From contig CM059625.1 of NCBI GenBank assembly GCA_030435675.1, positions 3,224,001-3,288,000 of the forward strand: a DNA stretch of 64,000 bases, in the 5' to 3' direction. The notes under the pieces are model-generated. The model did not search any database, had not been told where the DNA came from, and saw nothing but the letters and a program-made list of their open reading frames with translations. Source of the stretch: Steinernema hermaphroditum (lineage: Eukaryota; Nematoda; Chromadorea; Rhabditida; Steinernematidae). Positions 50,965 through 63,139 of this stretch are shown here, piece by piece. Every line of letters begins with the position of its first letter. Within the stretch, counting starts at the first letter, position 1. Position numbers and translations under genes: made by a program.

Positions 50965-51940
50965 GGCATCTCATAGCGTAGTCACCTGGACAACTGCCTT
51001 CCCAGGCGGGCATTTGCGGTTTGCGATACGGGTCTTCAAGTCTCTTTCTCCTTCAGTTGCTATTTGTCCGTCCTTCCAACGCAAAGCTTCCCGACCATAT
51101 TTTCATTGTTGAATTTGCAGATAGGCTACATATAAACGATAAACACGAAGTACTTTTGGGGTACACACAGTGGAGAAATTACAGAGAACGACTTATGGAC
51201 AGGCAGTGCACTAATAAAGCAATAAACACTCTGCGATCCAGCACCGGAAGCATGGCTCTAGTCACTAAATATGTGGCCGCTTAGCCAGATACTCTTCCTT
51301 TCAATCACTATTATCATTCACGGCACGAACTGTTCGCATGGGGTGTAAAAATACACATTTGTTGTCCTTAACGTTCCATCATTTTGCCTATGAGGCTATA
51401 AAATACATACTATGATGTACGTCAACATGCTTCGCTCCTCGATGCCCGACAAATTGCGTCAATGTCAAAGTCATCCGACGTCAATATCTGTCCAAAGTGA
51501 TCCGGAAGAAGGTGTGTACGGGCGTCGGAAATCCTAACGTTCGTTGTCGCACATCTGAACACTTTCTGTTCCGCGTCGTCGTTTAAGATCCATAGATCAC
51601 ATCGCCCATTGTTTGATGCAAGAATACCTATTCGAGGATTTGAAAGCATTTAACACTACGATCGAGGACTTCTGCAAACCCACTCGAAACAGATCAGTGA
51701 AAGCGAATTTATACATATCACACACTATGATTATTGTTCATTACTACGTACAAAAGTGAACTACAAGAAACTCACTGATCGGGCTATCGGAACCTGTATT
51801 GGCAACTGTATGAGGAAGGAGGGAAATCGAACAAATATATTGAACGAGAATCCCCGTGCATAGCAGCATGAACAAAAGCAGAGTGAAAAATAGAAGTGTA
51901 CGAAGTTGTGGCAATAAGTTACTAGGAGAAGTGTGGCCGA
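50965..51940. other. spacer between RAB-39 and WDFY2 (tail to tail)
   Basis: Probable 3' UTRs of both convergent genes, with AATAAA at 51213 and 51221 for RAB-39. A minus-strand open frame at 51422-51649 has protein-like composition but no recognised domain and is not called. Confidence 0.5.
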
Positions 51941-53609
51941 TTAGACCAGGGAACTAACGTCCCAAATCATGATGACTCGGTCGTATGTGACTGTGGCGAG
52001 ACGTCCGATCTTCTCCTTCAGGTCGAGGCAAACGATTCCTTGGCGGAGATCACATGTGGAAGCCAATGATGTCAGACTAAAAGTGAATGAATGAGCGCTA
52101 GGAGGCTGACGTAGAAACATACTCAAACTGTTCAGGATGCTCCGTCATCTTCTGGTTGCACACGGTACAAATGCGCACTGGCTTCTCATAACCCATCGGT
52201 GGGTACTTTGTCCAATTGTTGCAACAGTTTCCACACACAGCCTTTCCGCACGTCCTGCAGTGGTGCTGTCGCAATCCGACAACTTTACGATCCCACATAG
52301 CCTTGAAATTCCAAAAGAACGGCGAATCGCACAGCTCGCAATTATCGCTGCTTCTCCAATCAGGCGTTTCGATCCGGTTCGCCATCATATCCCAGCAAAC
52401 GAGCGTGCCAGCAGCATCAGCAGAAAACAGGCGTCCCTTCTCCTGAGCGTACTGCAAGCGCATAACTTTTGAGTCGTGTCCGCTGAAATCAGATATTTAA
52501 AATTTAGCATATCATGGTGTGCAGCTTACTTCAACTCATAAGCTTGTCCTTTCTTTCCTCCTAAGTCCCACATGATAACGAGCTGGTCAGAGCTTCCAGA
52601 AAACAGCATCTGCCGCGAAAAGTCCCACGCGAGCGAAGTGATCGGTCCCGTATGGGCGCTCAACCTCTTCACAAGTTGAATCGAGTTGTCCATCATTCGA
52701 AGCACGTTGACATGTCCGCCAAAATCACCAACAAATACGAATTTCGACAAAGAATCATATTCCAGAGCAGTGCAGGAAGTCTCACAAAGAAATGAACCTA
52801 AAAGATGGCATATGTAAAAAATTCCAGTGTTTGTTTCATACCAACTTTGGCAGAAGTTGCTGAGCAGTGCGCGAGAACGGACTTGTCACGACTGCAGCTG
52901 ATTACAACGTCCGATTCGCTCGCGTAAATCACTCCAGTTACGATGTTCGTATGCACGCTCCATCCGCGCTTTTCGGTAGCACTGTTGAAGTCGTCTCCAA
53001 GGGCGTATTCCACAACTCGGCCGTTCACGAAGCCGACAAAGACTCTGAAACAGATTGTATTAATGAACAAACGCGAACGCATCAGTTGAATATCCATCGA
53101 ACTCTCTAAAAAATCGTTTTGAATTTCGTAAATTACGGACGCGCGTCAAATGCGAAAAAATTTGCGAAATTATTAAACACAGACCAGTCTAAATCGAGTT
53201 TAGAGAATTGATGCAGTTGTACAAGCTTCAAAAATTAAATTCGAAATGACCGAAAAAGATTAATTAATCGAAAATACCGAACTTACCTCAGCGACTGCTC
53301 ATCCAAATGCACCACCGTCGGCACCAAAAGCAGCGGCTGATGAATGCTCGGCCAGTACTGTCCAGCTTCACGTTTGAGATACACGCGCAAGACGCGGTCT
53401 TCGCTGATGGTGACGACGCCATCTTCACGAGTGAACAGACAGACGCCGTTGATGCGGGCCGGATTGCCTTCGATCTTGGTCAGCAGCTCAGGTCTCGAGT
53501 TCTCGCCGAGAGTGGACGACGACGACGGCAATGAGTTGATCACCGCCGACATGTTGTTGCTCGTCGGAGCGGGGCCCTGATTGAAAATATCCGCGTTCAG
53601 ATTCGCCAT
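51941..53609 (-). CDS. wdfy-2: WD-repeat and FYVE-domain protein (WDFY2), 429 aa
   Basis: Five exons: 53609-53287, 53044-52842, 52797-52530, 52482-52123, 52076-51941. WDFY2 binds PI3P on early endosomes and scaffolds signalling there. The protein has a poorly conserved N-terminus (about 50 residues), six WD repeats ending with GTLVCWDMM, then a FYVE zinc finger (about residues 312-383) inserted before the last repeat. The FYVE has CELC, FFWNFKAMWDRK, the PI3P-binding GLRQHHCRTCGKAVCGNC and ICTVC, giving eight zinc ligands. The seventh repeat (LATVTYDRVIMIWDVSSLV) follows. This FYVE-between-WD6-and-WD7 layout is unique to WDFY1/2. Exon ends were fixed by phase. The upstream region from 53610 is GC-rich. 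Confidence 0.95.
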
Positions 53610-56600
53610 GGCGCACACACGAGAGTCGTCGTCCTCCACACACGGACGACGGACGCAATGCAAATCGGCGCAGGAGGAACGTGAGGAAATCACAAACGTC
53701 GCCGACGACGACGGTCGCGACGACAGTGCTCTCGCTCTCGACGCGGGTATCGCCTCCCGCTCTCGCTTATTGTTGAAGCCGGCAGGCACTCCGGAGGAAG
53801 CGACGCACGCGGTTCGCCTCGGAGCAATTTTCGCTTCAAGCAACCGCAGCAGCACCACAAGACGGCAACAACGGCAGCCGTGTTCCGTCTGCAAACAAAA
53901 CGCAGTGCGATCGGCGGCGGGTCGCCTCGGTAGCGCGACGACCCCGTGCAGGCTTATAGGGGAGAGAGCAGCAGCAGCAGCAGCAGGACGTTGCGAAACG
54001 CTTGTGTTAATCATTTTAAAAATGGAGAACATCGACATAAAGTTCGCGGGCTGACTGTTGACTCACGCTGACTCGACGACCATCTGTTGTCATCGACGCT
54101 GGGTGAGTAAATAACAAATTTCGCTATCGATTCGAAGTGATAGCGTGCGCGTTCGAAGTGTCAAAACGCCAGATCAGAGAATAGGACCCCTTGGCGTTAC
54201 ATCGGTGGATCCTATATGAAGAAATCGAATAAGCAAAGATCGATATGCTCAAAGAGGACGTTTTAAGTCGTCGGAAACACTGAAAAATGCGCTTCCATAC
54301 AAAAAATAACGTTCGCGTGTGTCACCCTTGCATGGCGAGCGGTTTCTAGCCTAAACACTTGGGGAACGCTTCACAGGCACACAACCCTGGAACAACTGGT
54401 TTTGCCGAGCCGGTCGTTTTCGATAAATAGCCTTGATCCAAATATGGGATAGACGAAAAAAGCAACCTACGTGAAGGAAACGAAAAGTGTAAATAGTTAC
54501 AGGCTCTACGATATGACGTTCTTTTAAACAAAGCTGGACATTGAAGAGCCAACTTCAAGTAAAGGAAAATGCCATCAATGGATGAACAAAGTACGATGTT
54601 TTCGATAATTTTATTCATAATAACACGACAAAGTTTATCTGAACATCACCTCTCGCAAAAAGGTATCTAACCGCAATAGTCAACTCCTAAGATGTGGGGA
54701 CAACGTTTATAATGATATACTCCTGTTTGAACTATTCCACGGCGTCTAATCTCACAGGGCGACACTCGAATACTGGGAAAATCTGACGTTTCGAACTTTA
54801 AAAGCGCACGTAGGACAGTTGACATGACATTTCCTTACGTGGCACATGACGAATTCCACGTTTTAACCTTGTTCGTAAGGTTACTGTACTTGTGAATGTA
54901 CCCACGAGTCATTTAACCAGTCATGCTGCAGTATGTAGCATGACTGGTCTAAGTTCTGCTTGAATTAATAAAGAACACAGACACAAAAACGTGCGCTGAC
55001 TTCCGATAATCTAATTCTCACAGTCGACTTAACTTTGTCAGTAAACAAGGTTAGCTTATTAAGTATATAACCAAGTGTTCAAAATCGGGAGTTCTCCGGC
55101 CAAACTTGAGTGTTTCACATGATTAGGCATCGATCATGAAGGTGCGATTAATCATCTGGCTAAACCTTAAAATTTAATTCCATGTGCCGCGCATTAATGC
55201 TTCGAAAGCAGGTTCTAATCACGGCTTAGTTGATCGGCTTTATGGTAAGCTTCTTGAAATCCTCTAAGTCTGCTGTTTTGTAGCGGACTTAAGTAGGAGA
55301 ATGCATGAAACGTGGCGTTTTTGCCATGTCCAGAAGATTGTCGTTTTATGTTCAGGCTTAGACGGTCTGAGAAATCAAGCACGAAGTGGTTCAATGAAAA
55401 AAAGGAACTCTGCCGTTGACTTTCGAGGGTAAAGTCTCTCGATTCAGAAGTGTCATTCTGAAGCATTGCCTTAAAATCCTCAAATCCCGTATGGTATTAT
55501 ACTGGATACAGTCAATTTTGTGATTGGACTCCTACCACTCCAAAAGCTAAATCTCACGCAAGTTTCGTAATCGTTGCCGTATGCAGCATTGTTGGATCGA
55601 CACATAGTAGTCTTCATTGTTACGCGGTTCAGATCCATATACAAAACTAGCCTAATAAGAGAAAACTCCGTTACCGATTGAGGAAACAAGGAAATGCAAA
55701 AAAGACTCTGTAATCTGTGAACAACATCCTTTAAATTTGCTCTTCTCGATAAGTACAATAGAGAGGGACCTTAGTGTATTGCGAACATGAATCTCAGAAC
55801 ACATCTCACAGAACATTCGTGATCCAATTCACTCTATTAAGGACAAAGCCGACCTTTGCAATGGCAAGGACAGCACATGGAATTTGCGATTGGATACTGA
55901 ACTTTGCAAAGGTACTGCCTCGATATACCAGCGTTCTCGGGTTAGTGATTATTCTCGAAAATGATACTGTATTTAGCTTTTTCTTTTAAGGTTTTATACA
56001 TCTCTTAGATGCCTGTGAAACGACCTTCCACTCATGCCATATAGGCCGATTAATCCTACAAAAATGGGTGGCGAATCGTGTTATCGCTATCCTAGAATCC
56101 GTCTTAGTTCTTAAACTGACGCTGCGATCTCTGTAACGTAAGGTCTAGCTGGTGTTCAATGCCATTTGAACACTATGTAAATGTCACGGCCGCCTACAGT
56201 AATCCAGCAGTATGATCTGTGTATTAAGGGGGAATATGGCTAAGCCAACGTCAGGAAGCTGTCCTATTAAATCCTTTTCACTTATTATGTGTTTGCTATG
56301 AAGTATCGCACTAACGTGGCAGAAAATAAGGAGTTTGCCTATATGCCGGAAAAGCCCTCTTCCGGCGCGCTATTTGTCATTGGCGCTGATCTTAGAATCG
56401 TTTGGTTTCTTAAACTGAAACGGCGATCTCTGAATTGTAAGTCCTTGTAAGTCCGGCGCGTTAACGAATTGCTAATGCAAGCGGCGATTTCATTAAAATC
56501 GTTTTTAAAACTGAAATTATATCGTCAATCCAAACGGAAGTGGCGCCCACACCGGCACTAAGTGATGGCTTCCGTTTCCTCATAAATAAGCCATGTTTTG

Positions 56601-58028
56601 AAAAATTTGATTCGCAAAGGTCGAATCGCTTCGAATGAAAGGAACCGTTCAACCGGCGGGCAAGTTCGGGGCCGAAACGCCGTCGACACGATGTTTGTTA
56701 TGTTTGATATGGGGACGATTTGGACGGCGCTCATCCGAATAAATACAATAAGGCGAATGAATAGAGCCGTTCGCATATCCTTTCAGTATCCACTCCGGCA
56801 GCAAATACGTTAAGTCGATTGAAGAAGCTCGCGGAGCGCACGAACGCACACCTGTGTTGTTGAGTGTCGCAAAGGTCCCCCCCCCCCCCAGTACTGAAGG
56901 CAGCTCTAGAAGAACGCCGAGTATTGGCCCGTTGTGCACTGGCGCGAGCACAGTGTCATTTCGAAACCCTCTGTATTACCAAAATTGTCATGCTCATCGC
57001 GGCAGAACCCGTTCGCCACTCACCCCCTAACGCTTGAGGGGATGCACTGAGGGCTTCCACGCCGCTAGCCACCCTCGGCAAGTCGGCGATTTTAAGTTTT
57101 CTGTGATTGCTTCTTATTGACGATGATGCGTGTAACGGAATTAAAAGCCTCATGAGATGTGTGTTCTTTGGATATATTTGCTAAAAGGCATCCGTTATGG
57201 TAAGCGCTGCTCAAAAGTCGAAGTAGGGGGCGGCGCTTAAGGGCGGAGTGGAGATGTGAGCTGTCAGCAGGAAGGCGAGCTTCTTCTTTCGGCTTAGCTA
57301 AGCATGCTAAATCTTTGATTAGTACGTGTACGTTCAGGGGGTCTTTGGGAGCATCAGGGCATCAGCTTCGGCTCCAAGCGGTGTGCTCCCCCCCCCCCTC
57401 CATAGGCCCCTTCTGCTTGCATTGTCTTCCGCCTCAACAACATCGTCTGATTGCACGTGTTTGGTGAAAGGGTTCGCCTCGGTTAATTGTCATTTCCTCG
57501 CTTGAGGGATAACGAAACCTTTGTCGACGTTTCCGCTGGAAATGATATGTTTTTGCGTCTGATCACCACCGTCACAAGTCTCTTTTTTGAACCGCACATC
57601 GGTCACGTCCGTTGGCGCGCTAAAATCGGACTAAAGACGCAATGTCAAAGTGCAAGAAGCGCTACGGAAAAGGTGATTGAAAAGAGAGGGAGGAACGGCG
57701 TCGACAAGGAAGCCGGCCGTTCCCGTTTGTTTTGGCATATCACCTCTAAGCCGCTTTGAATATTTTCACCTTTCTTAAAAATTATCCGTCAGCAACCCAC
57801 GGCTTAAAAGCAAAACCGTTCGTTAATTAGCGGGCGGAGTGTTTGGACACCGGCTGCCCCTTGTTTCAATCCCGGAGCGTTTCGATGGAGAGGGAGAGGA
57901 TGAGCTGAATGCGCGCATAATTATGATGATGGTGTGTGCTGTGGTGATGTTCGCTGTTTCTTGTTAGCCAGTGAGAAACGGTCGGACGTCTGGCATTTTT
58001 TTCTTATTTCTGCAGGGACTGCACGACG
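53610..58028. other. 4.4-kb spacer between divergent WDFY2 and NIM1 kinase genes
   Basis: 53610-54060 is a GC-rich promoter-proximal stretch for WDFY2, with an AGC microsatellite near 53970-53990. The middle shows no supported exon. C-rich homopolymers occur at about 56877-56889 and 57388-57397. The bases before 58029 include a good acceptor (TTCTGCAG, about 58008-58015), probably the spliced-leader or 5' UTR intron site of the kinase. Confidence 0.5.
56082..56458. repeat. diverged direct duplication
   Basis: A unit with TTCTTAAACTGA ... GCGATCTCTG ... GTAAG occurs near 56092-56145 and again near 56395-56448, about 300 bp apart, with many substitutions. Old, non-coding. Confidence 0.5.
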
Positions 58029-61000
58029 ATGATGTCGCGTGCGCAGGTGATCCGGCAACAGCACGACAGTGGAATCCGCTCGGAGCCCTCATCGGCGATC
58101 GTCCAAGAGGAGGACTCGTTCCACAGTATTCCGACCACTTCGATGACCGGCTTCAATTATCGCTATAACCCGCCGATTCGAACGAACTCCAACATCACAG
58201 CGCCAATCATACCGCCACCTCCACCCACCACGCAACGAATCGCCATGATGACCAAGGTACAGGCTTGTTTGAGAGTCCATTTGACGAACTGTTTTCTAAA
58301 GATTTCTAAGTGTCGTACACAGCTTTTCAACCCCCCTGACTCGGCGGAGCGTCCACTAATCCGTGCCTTGATTGTTTGGCTTAGTGACGACACATCCGCG
58401 CACCTCTTTCGGCAAAGCATCGACTATAGCCTATACTGTTTTGTCGTCGGCCATGCCCATTCACGCTAATCCTTTAGGTTTCGACGCTTCCCTCGGCGAT
58501 TTCGGAGGAGTCGTTGACGCTATCACGAACAATCAGTGCTCAATCGCTGCCGGTGTCGACAACCTCGTCTGGGTTCCAACTGCCTTACGACCGCATTCTC
58601 TATCAACTCGCCAACGACCCCAACTGCCAAAAGGACGTCTCGCTCGGGAGACGCATCGGCTTCTACAAGCTGGGAAAGGAGCTCGGTCAAGGCAACTTCT
58701 CGAAAGTGAAGCTCGGCGTGCATGTCCTCACCAATGGTAAGTGCATGCGTTCTGCTCGTTCGTGGTGGGGGCGCCGCTACGTGATGCTCGATGCCGGGGA
58801 CTATTTGAGTGGCCGGAAGCGCATGGGCACAAACGGAAGTGATGCGCTTCGAGCATTTGATCTCTGCAATTCCCATCTGAATCCTTGAAACATCCGAATA
58901 TGTTGCTTGCGAGCACGTAGTAGAGTTCGAATTTGCAGAAAAAGTCGCCGTCAAAATCATGGAAAAGGCGAAGATGGATCCGAAGGCACAGCGACTGCTC
59001 GAAAGCGAGATCGACAGCATGGAGAAGATGCACCATCCGAACATAATCCGATTGTTTGAGGTAACGACTCCTCTGTTTTGCGTCGCCTATCCGAAGAAAA
59101 TATTTACAAACTCATTATCACTTTCATGTTTACCTTGACACCCACTGAAAAGTTCGCCAATGCATCCATTAGATACGGCGAATTCCCCAGCGAAAGCTAA
59201 GCGAATCACTTAATTGTTCTAACAAAACATGCGTCACCCTCATTATGGACTATTTCAGTGCGTAGAAACGTTGAGCCGCACGTATTTGGTGATGGAGTAC
59301 GCAGGCGGTGGAGAGCTGTACGACTACATCAACGCCAGGGGGAAGATGACCGAAACGGAGGCGAAGCCGATCTTCGCGCAGCTCGTCAGTGCGGTGTCTC
59401 ATATGGTACGTTTGAGGACGGGGATGTATAATCAATCAAAGAGTACACCTCTTGATGATAGGTAGCTCTGTTACTATGCAGAAGGACGATTCCTTAAGTA
59501 GGATGAGCGGTGTCCTTGAGGTCGAGCTTGACAACAGGGCGAATAAAAACAAACAACGTATAATAATCAAATTATGCCGATATTTCGAAAACATACTTTC
59601 CACACTTTAAAATGCGGCTTATCGAGCTTCAAAACACGGATTAAGAAGCGAAACGCGTGGTCCAAGGGCAGTCAGCCATAACTATAGAGAATGCTTTTGC
59701 ACAGGGCATATACTAGAAACCACAAAGAAAGGGCTTGAATATTTAACGTCATGACTATGGCATATTAAAGAGCATAGAGTGGGACCTACCGTGTTCGTTT
59801 TCATTTCCGTTTTCTCTAACAAATAGCTCAATTACCTTTGTTATCATTTGAAAAAAATGGAAATTGTGTAGGCAACGAGTAATTGGTTTGGGTTCTAATT
59901 GTCGGAACTCTCAAGAGAACAGATTGAATCTGGTTCTGTATACGGTAGAAGAATTTGGCTTATGATTGGATTTGTTTATGTGTAAAGAAAACGCTGTAAT
60001 CTCCCTGGAACGGTGAAAAACTTGTAGCCAATGAGCTCGAAGATTTAACGCTTTGTGTCGGATACATTTACACCTCACTGAATATCCTGCCTGATTTGGC
60101 TTAGGTAAGAGCGATTACGTATGACTAAGCTTGAAATTAGAGCTTTATTTTATGAAAAACCTCAGCTATATGGATAACTAATGTCCTTCGTTGTTTCAGC
60201 ACCAGAAAGGCATCGTTCATCGCGATATCAAAGCGGAAAATGTGATTTTTGCCCAACCAGGATGGGTAAAACTAGCCGACTTTGGATTCTCCTGTCAATG
60301 TAACAGGAGCCAAACGCTAAGCACATTCTGCGGTTCGCCACCGTACGCGGCGCCAGAACTTTTTCAGGAACAGGTGAGCTACCGTAGTCCGTTAAAGAAC
60401 AACCCGGTGATCCCACTGAACCTGCCAATTAAATCGACTTTTAAAGCTCCTTTCACCAACCGTTACGCAAAACGTTCAATCAGGGTAAATGACAGAGTAG
60501 AAACACTGCCAATTAGCCACTGAACTACCATAACCATGCCCGTCCCAATGCGTAAGTGCGAGAGCGTGGGAACAGACGACACGGAAGCACGTATTCTCTG
60601 TGGGGGTGCATCATACTATAGTAATCAAAGTGCTGAAAAGAAGGGATTCCATCGACGTCACAATGTAGTCATTAACGAGTCAAACTGACGAGAAGTGATA
60701 AACATGTGCTTTGCTCTTGCTCAGCGAAGCCTTTTCAGGAATATTCGGGTCAAAAGGTGGACATCTGGGCGCTCGGAGTCCTCCTCTACTATTTGCTCGT
60801 CGGAATGATGCCGTTCAAAGCCGATACGATCTTTGAACTGAAGAATACGATTCTCAAAGGCGAGTACCGTACGCCTGAATACATCAGCACCTTTGCCGCG
60901 CACATGATTAGCCGGATGCTCGACATGAACGCCGCCACACGCATTCATGTAGACGAGATGAAGGTGGCTTGTAGTGGCACGGCGTCGAAACTGTTCCTCT

Positions 61001-61393
61001 TTCTTTAGAAGACCTACTGGCTGAGCGGCAATCGCTTTCCCAAATCCTACGTCCAGTGCTCACTGGCGCCCAACTCTGACGAACTGGAGAAGAGCGAGGT
61101 GGCGAGGAAGGTGTGGGGTCAGCTGAACGAGTACGGTATCACCGGAGAGATGATGGAAGAGGCAGCGCCGAGGGGCGCCCGCAACGCGATCATCGGGACG
61201 TATCGCATTGTGCTCTACCAGGCTCAGGCTGTTGAGCACGATCAAGAGCGCATCAAGGTAGGTTACGCAATGCCTACTGCTTCCGATAAGCGTCGTCTAG
61301 GTGCATGACCACATTGAACGGCAAGCTCAGAGAGCTCGACAGGCGACGAAACAACAGCTGAAAACTCGCAGCAAGACATGTTCGGTGCTTTAA
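58029..61393 (+). CDS. NIM1K: NIM1-type serine/threonine kinase (AMPK-related), 498 aa
   Basis: Eight exons: 58029-58256, 58478-58736, 58939-59060, 59259-59405, 60200-60373, 60739-60963, 61009-61257, 61301-61393, all phase-consistent. This is an AMPK-related kinase activated by LKB1. After a Ser/Pro-rich N-terminus (about 125 residues) come [20 protein letters not shown] (glycine loop), VAVK (Lys168), HRDIKAEN (Asp261), DFGF (Asp279) and [15 protein letters not shown], in which Thr294 is the LKB1-type activation site. [20 protein letters not shown] follows. The C-terminal extension keeps the NIM1-specific [18 protein letters not shown] block. The last residues are CSVL, matching the CAAX-like CSIL end of vertebrate NIM1. 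That ending, the IGFY loop and overall length separate NIM1 from MARK and BRSK kinases. Start at 58029 is the first of two adjacent ATGs behind an acceptor. Confidence 0.95.
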
Positions 61394-61472
61394 TTATAAT
61401 AATACAAATTGTTGATACAAAGTATTTAATGAATGAATGAAGCAAGACATCAGATTATTGTTACTCTTGCGG

Positions 61473-61677
61473 AACCTATAAGAGCGTGGTTAAAGTCAGC
61501 ATGTGACCGGTGTTACCTGTGGCTATGTGAGAAGAAGGCGATGTGGTATTACGATGATGATCAGCAATAGTTAAACCTATAAGGGCTTGCGCATAGCCAG
61601 AATGTGACCAGTGTTACCTGTAGCTATGTGAGAGGAAGGTGGTGAGGTGTTTTCAAGCGAATTATGATGATCATCAG
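61473..61677. repeat. 101-bp tandem duplication of the short SARAF gene's coding tail
   Basis: The last about 34 codons of the short SARAF-like gene (61577-61677) are repeated downstream at about 61473-61567 (on its strand). Both copies encode a SHIATGNTGH peptide and end in the same CTCTTATAG/CCCTTATAG stop context. Several substitutions and a 9-bp deletion separate them, so the duplication is old, yet the downstream copy keeps an open frame up to its stop. Confidence 0.8.
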
Positions 61678-62465
61678 CGATACTTGCACGGGTCCCCGGA
61701 CTATAAGTGTTGGTTGCAGATCGGCGATTACAAATGAGAACGGCTATGCCCAAAGGGATCACAACACACAAGGCTATTCCTACAATGATTAGGGATAGAT
61801 TGCCTGATTCGGAATCGCGGTATTGCAGTTCATATTCTAGCTAAAAACGCTTTTTATTATGATTAAAAGACGAAGCGCTTACACTGCAAGAACCACGCAG
61901 TATGTACGGATCGCCGTTGTATCCGAATCCCTCGCATATAATTGATATCTGCAATCGAGTGATCGTAAGAGACTAGCAGTAGAAAAGGACCTCTTCGAGC
62001 TTGTAGGTTGACGGCATCTGAGCAGCGCAGTCCCATTCCACATCATTGTCGCCAGGGCGAGTATTTGTGCACTTCACCACTTCGGGTGTGTAACTTCCAT
62101 GAGCATCACCACCTACGCACCTGAGCTGAGGAACAGGACCTCCTCTTCGTCTGATCGTATATGAACGATCGTGAAACGTTAAGCTTTGGACATCGCGTAG
62201 GAGAACTCTTTCATATGCTGCGCCTATAATATGGATTTGCAGATATTGTAAGTACTCCGTTTTCAGCTAGTAGTGAGCAGTTTCCTACAGAATGCTTCAT
62301 TGAAACAGCTCTTCAAAATTGGGCCAGGAATACATCGCAAAAATGAGTCATAATGAATGCACCATTTGGGAAGACAGCCGTATTTATCATTACTTCTACT
62401 TGTTGGCAAATAACTTACACGCAGCGATGGACAACAGCCCCAAAAGTTCGACGAGTCTGACCATC
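61577..62465 (-). CDS. short SARAF/TMEM66-family protein, 202 aa, lacks cytosolic domain
   Basis: Four exons: 62465-62420, 62223-61991, 61948-61883, 61840-61577. SARAF proteins sit in the ER membrane and promote slow inactivation of store-operated calcium entry through STIM. A signal peptide (MVRLVELLGLLSIAAC) leads into the luminal domain: YERVLLRDVQSLTFHDRSYT, VPQLRCVGG, YTPEVVKC, DNDVEWDC, ISIICEGFGYNGDPYILRGSC, LEYELQY. One membrane helix follows (LSLIIVGIALCVVIPLGIAVLI), then a 50-residue tail with no similarity to the Gly/Pro-rich cytosolic part of SARAF. The 66-nt third exon has exactly the size and phase of its counterpart in the neighbouring full-length gene (63847-63782), so the two are tandem duplicates. 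The ATG lies immediately behind TTTTGCAG, a likely trans-splice acceptor. The second intron has an unusual donor (GTCCTT). Confidence 0.9.
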
Positions 62466-63139
62466 TGCAAAATCCATGCGAATGGATAGGAAGTGTTTTA
62501 GATATGGGTTCAAACAGTACAATCACACGATATATACAAAACTGTATTAGAGTTTACGGATGAATGCGAAAGCAGCCCATTTCCATCAGACCGACTAAAG
62601 CTACAAAGCCTCGGGGCTTGAAGAGAAATTGTGTGAATGGCGCATTTCCTATTAGTCATTTCTCCTGTCGTTCATGCTTTTTCTGTTGTGAAATGTATCA
62701 ATGCATTCATTTGGAACAACGACTTGCCAAACTGTGCGCAATAGGAACACAGATTTTTCTGACAAAGATATCGGGCAAGTGAAAGAAACTGCGTAGTATG
62801 TAATATGGATCTAGGCTGAATTTTTACTCATTCTAACAAGCTCTGGTGAATTATGCTCACGGAGCGCCGGATTCGCAATCTGATTTTGTTTCAGAACAGT
62901 ATATCTCCAATTCCCCCCATAGTATACCAAAATATACACGCTCACTCTCCGCAGTATCATGATGGGAAACGGCAATATTGCATTCAAAATTGTTCGACCA
63001 GTGTTAGGAACTGTGATGATGATGGCACAAATTTACTATTACCAACATGGCTGAGCTGTACGGATACGACAACATAAAGACATTACTAACGAATAGTTAA
63101 AATGACCCGCAATACGCTACAGAAATCCAGTGACGACGA
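62466..63139. other. spacer between tandem SARAF-family genes
   Basis: 674 bp with no supported exon. It is the downstream flank of the long gene and the upstream flank of the short one. The size leaves both an operon with internal trans-splicing and separate promoters possible. Confidence 0.5.

Noticed and set aside
51422..51649. 75-codon minus-strand frame downstream of WDFY2
   Set aside because: Composition is protein-like and one stretch vaguely recalls a WD strand, but WDFY2 already has all seven repeats and a stop, and no splice junction links them.
53581..54054. 157-codon plus-strand frame upstream of WDFY2
   Set aside because: Overlaps the WDFY2 first exon and GC-rich promoter on the opposite strand. 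Low-complexity Ser/Arg/Ala content and no domain.
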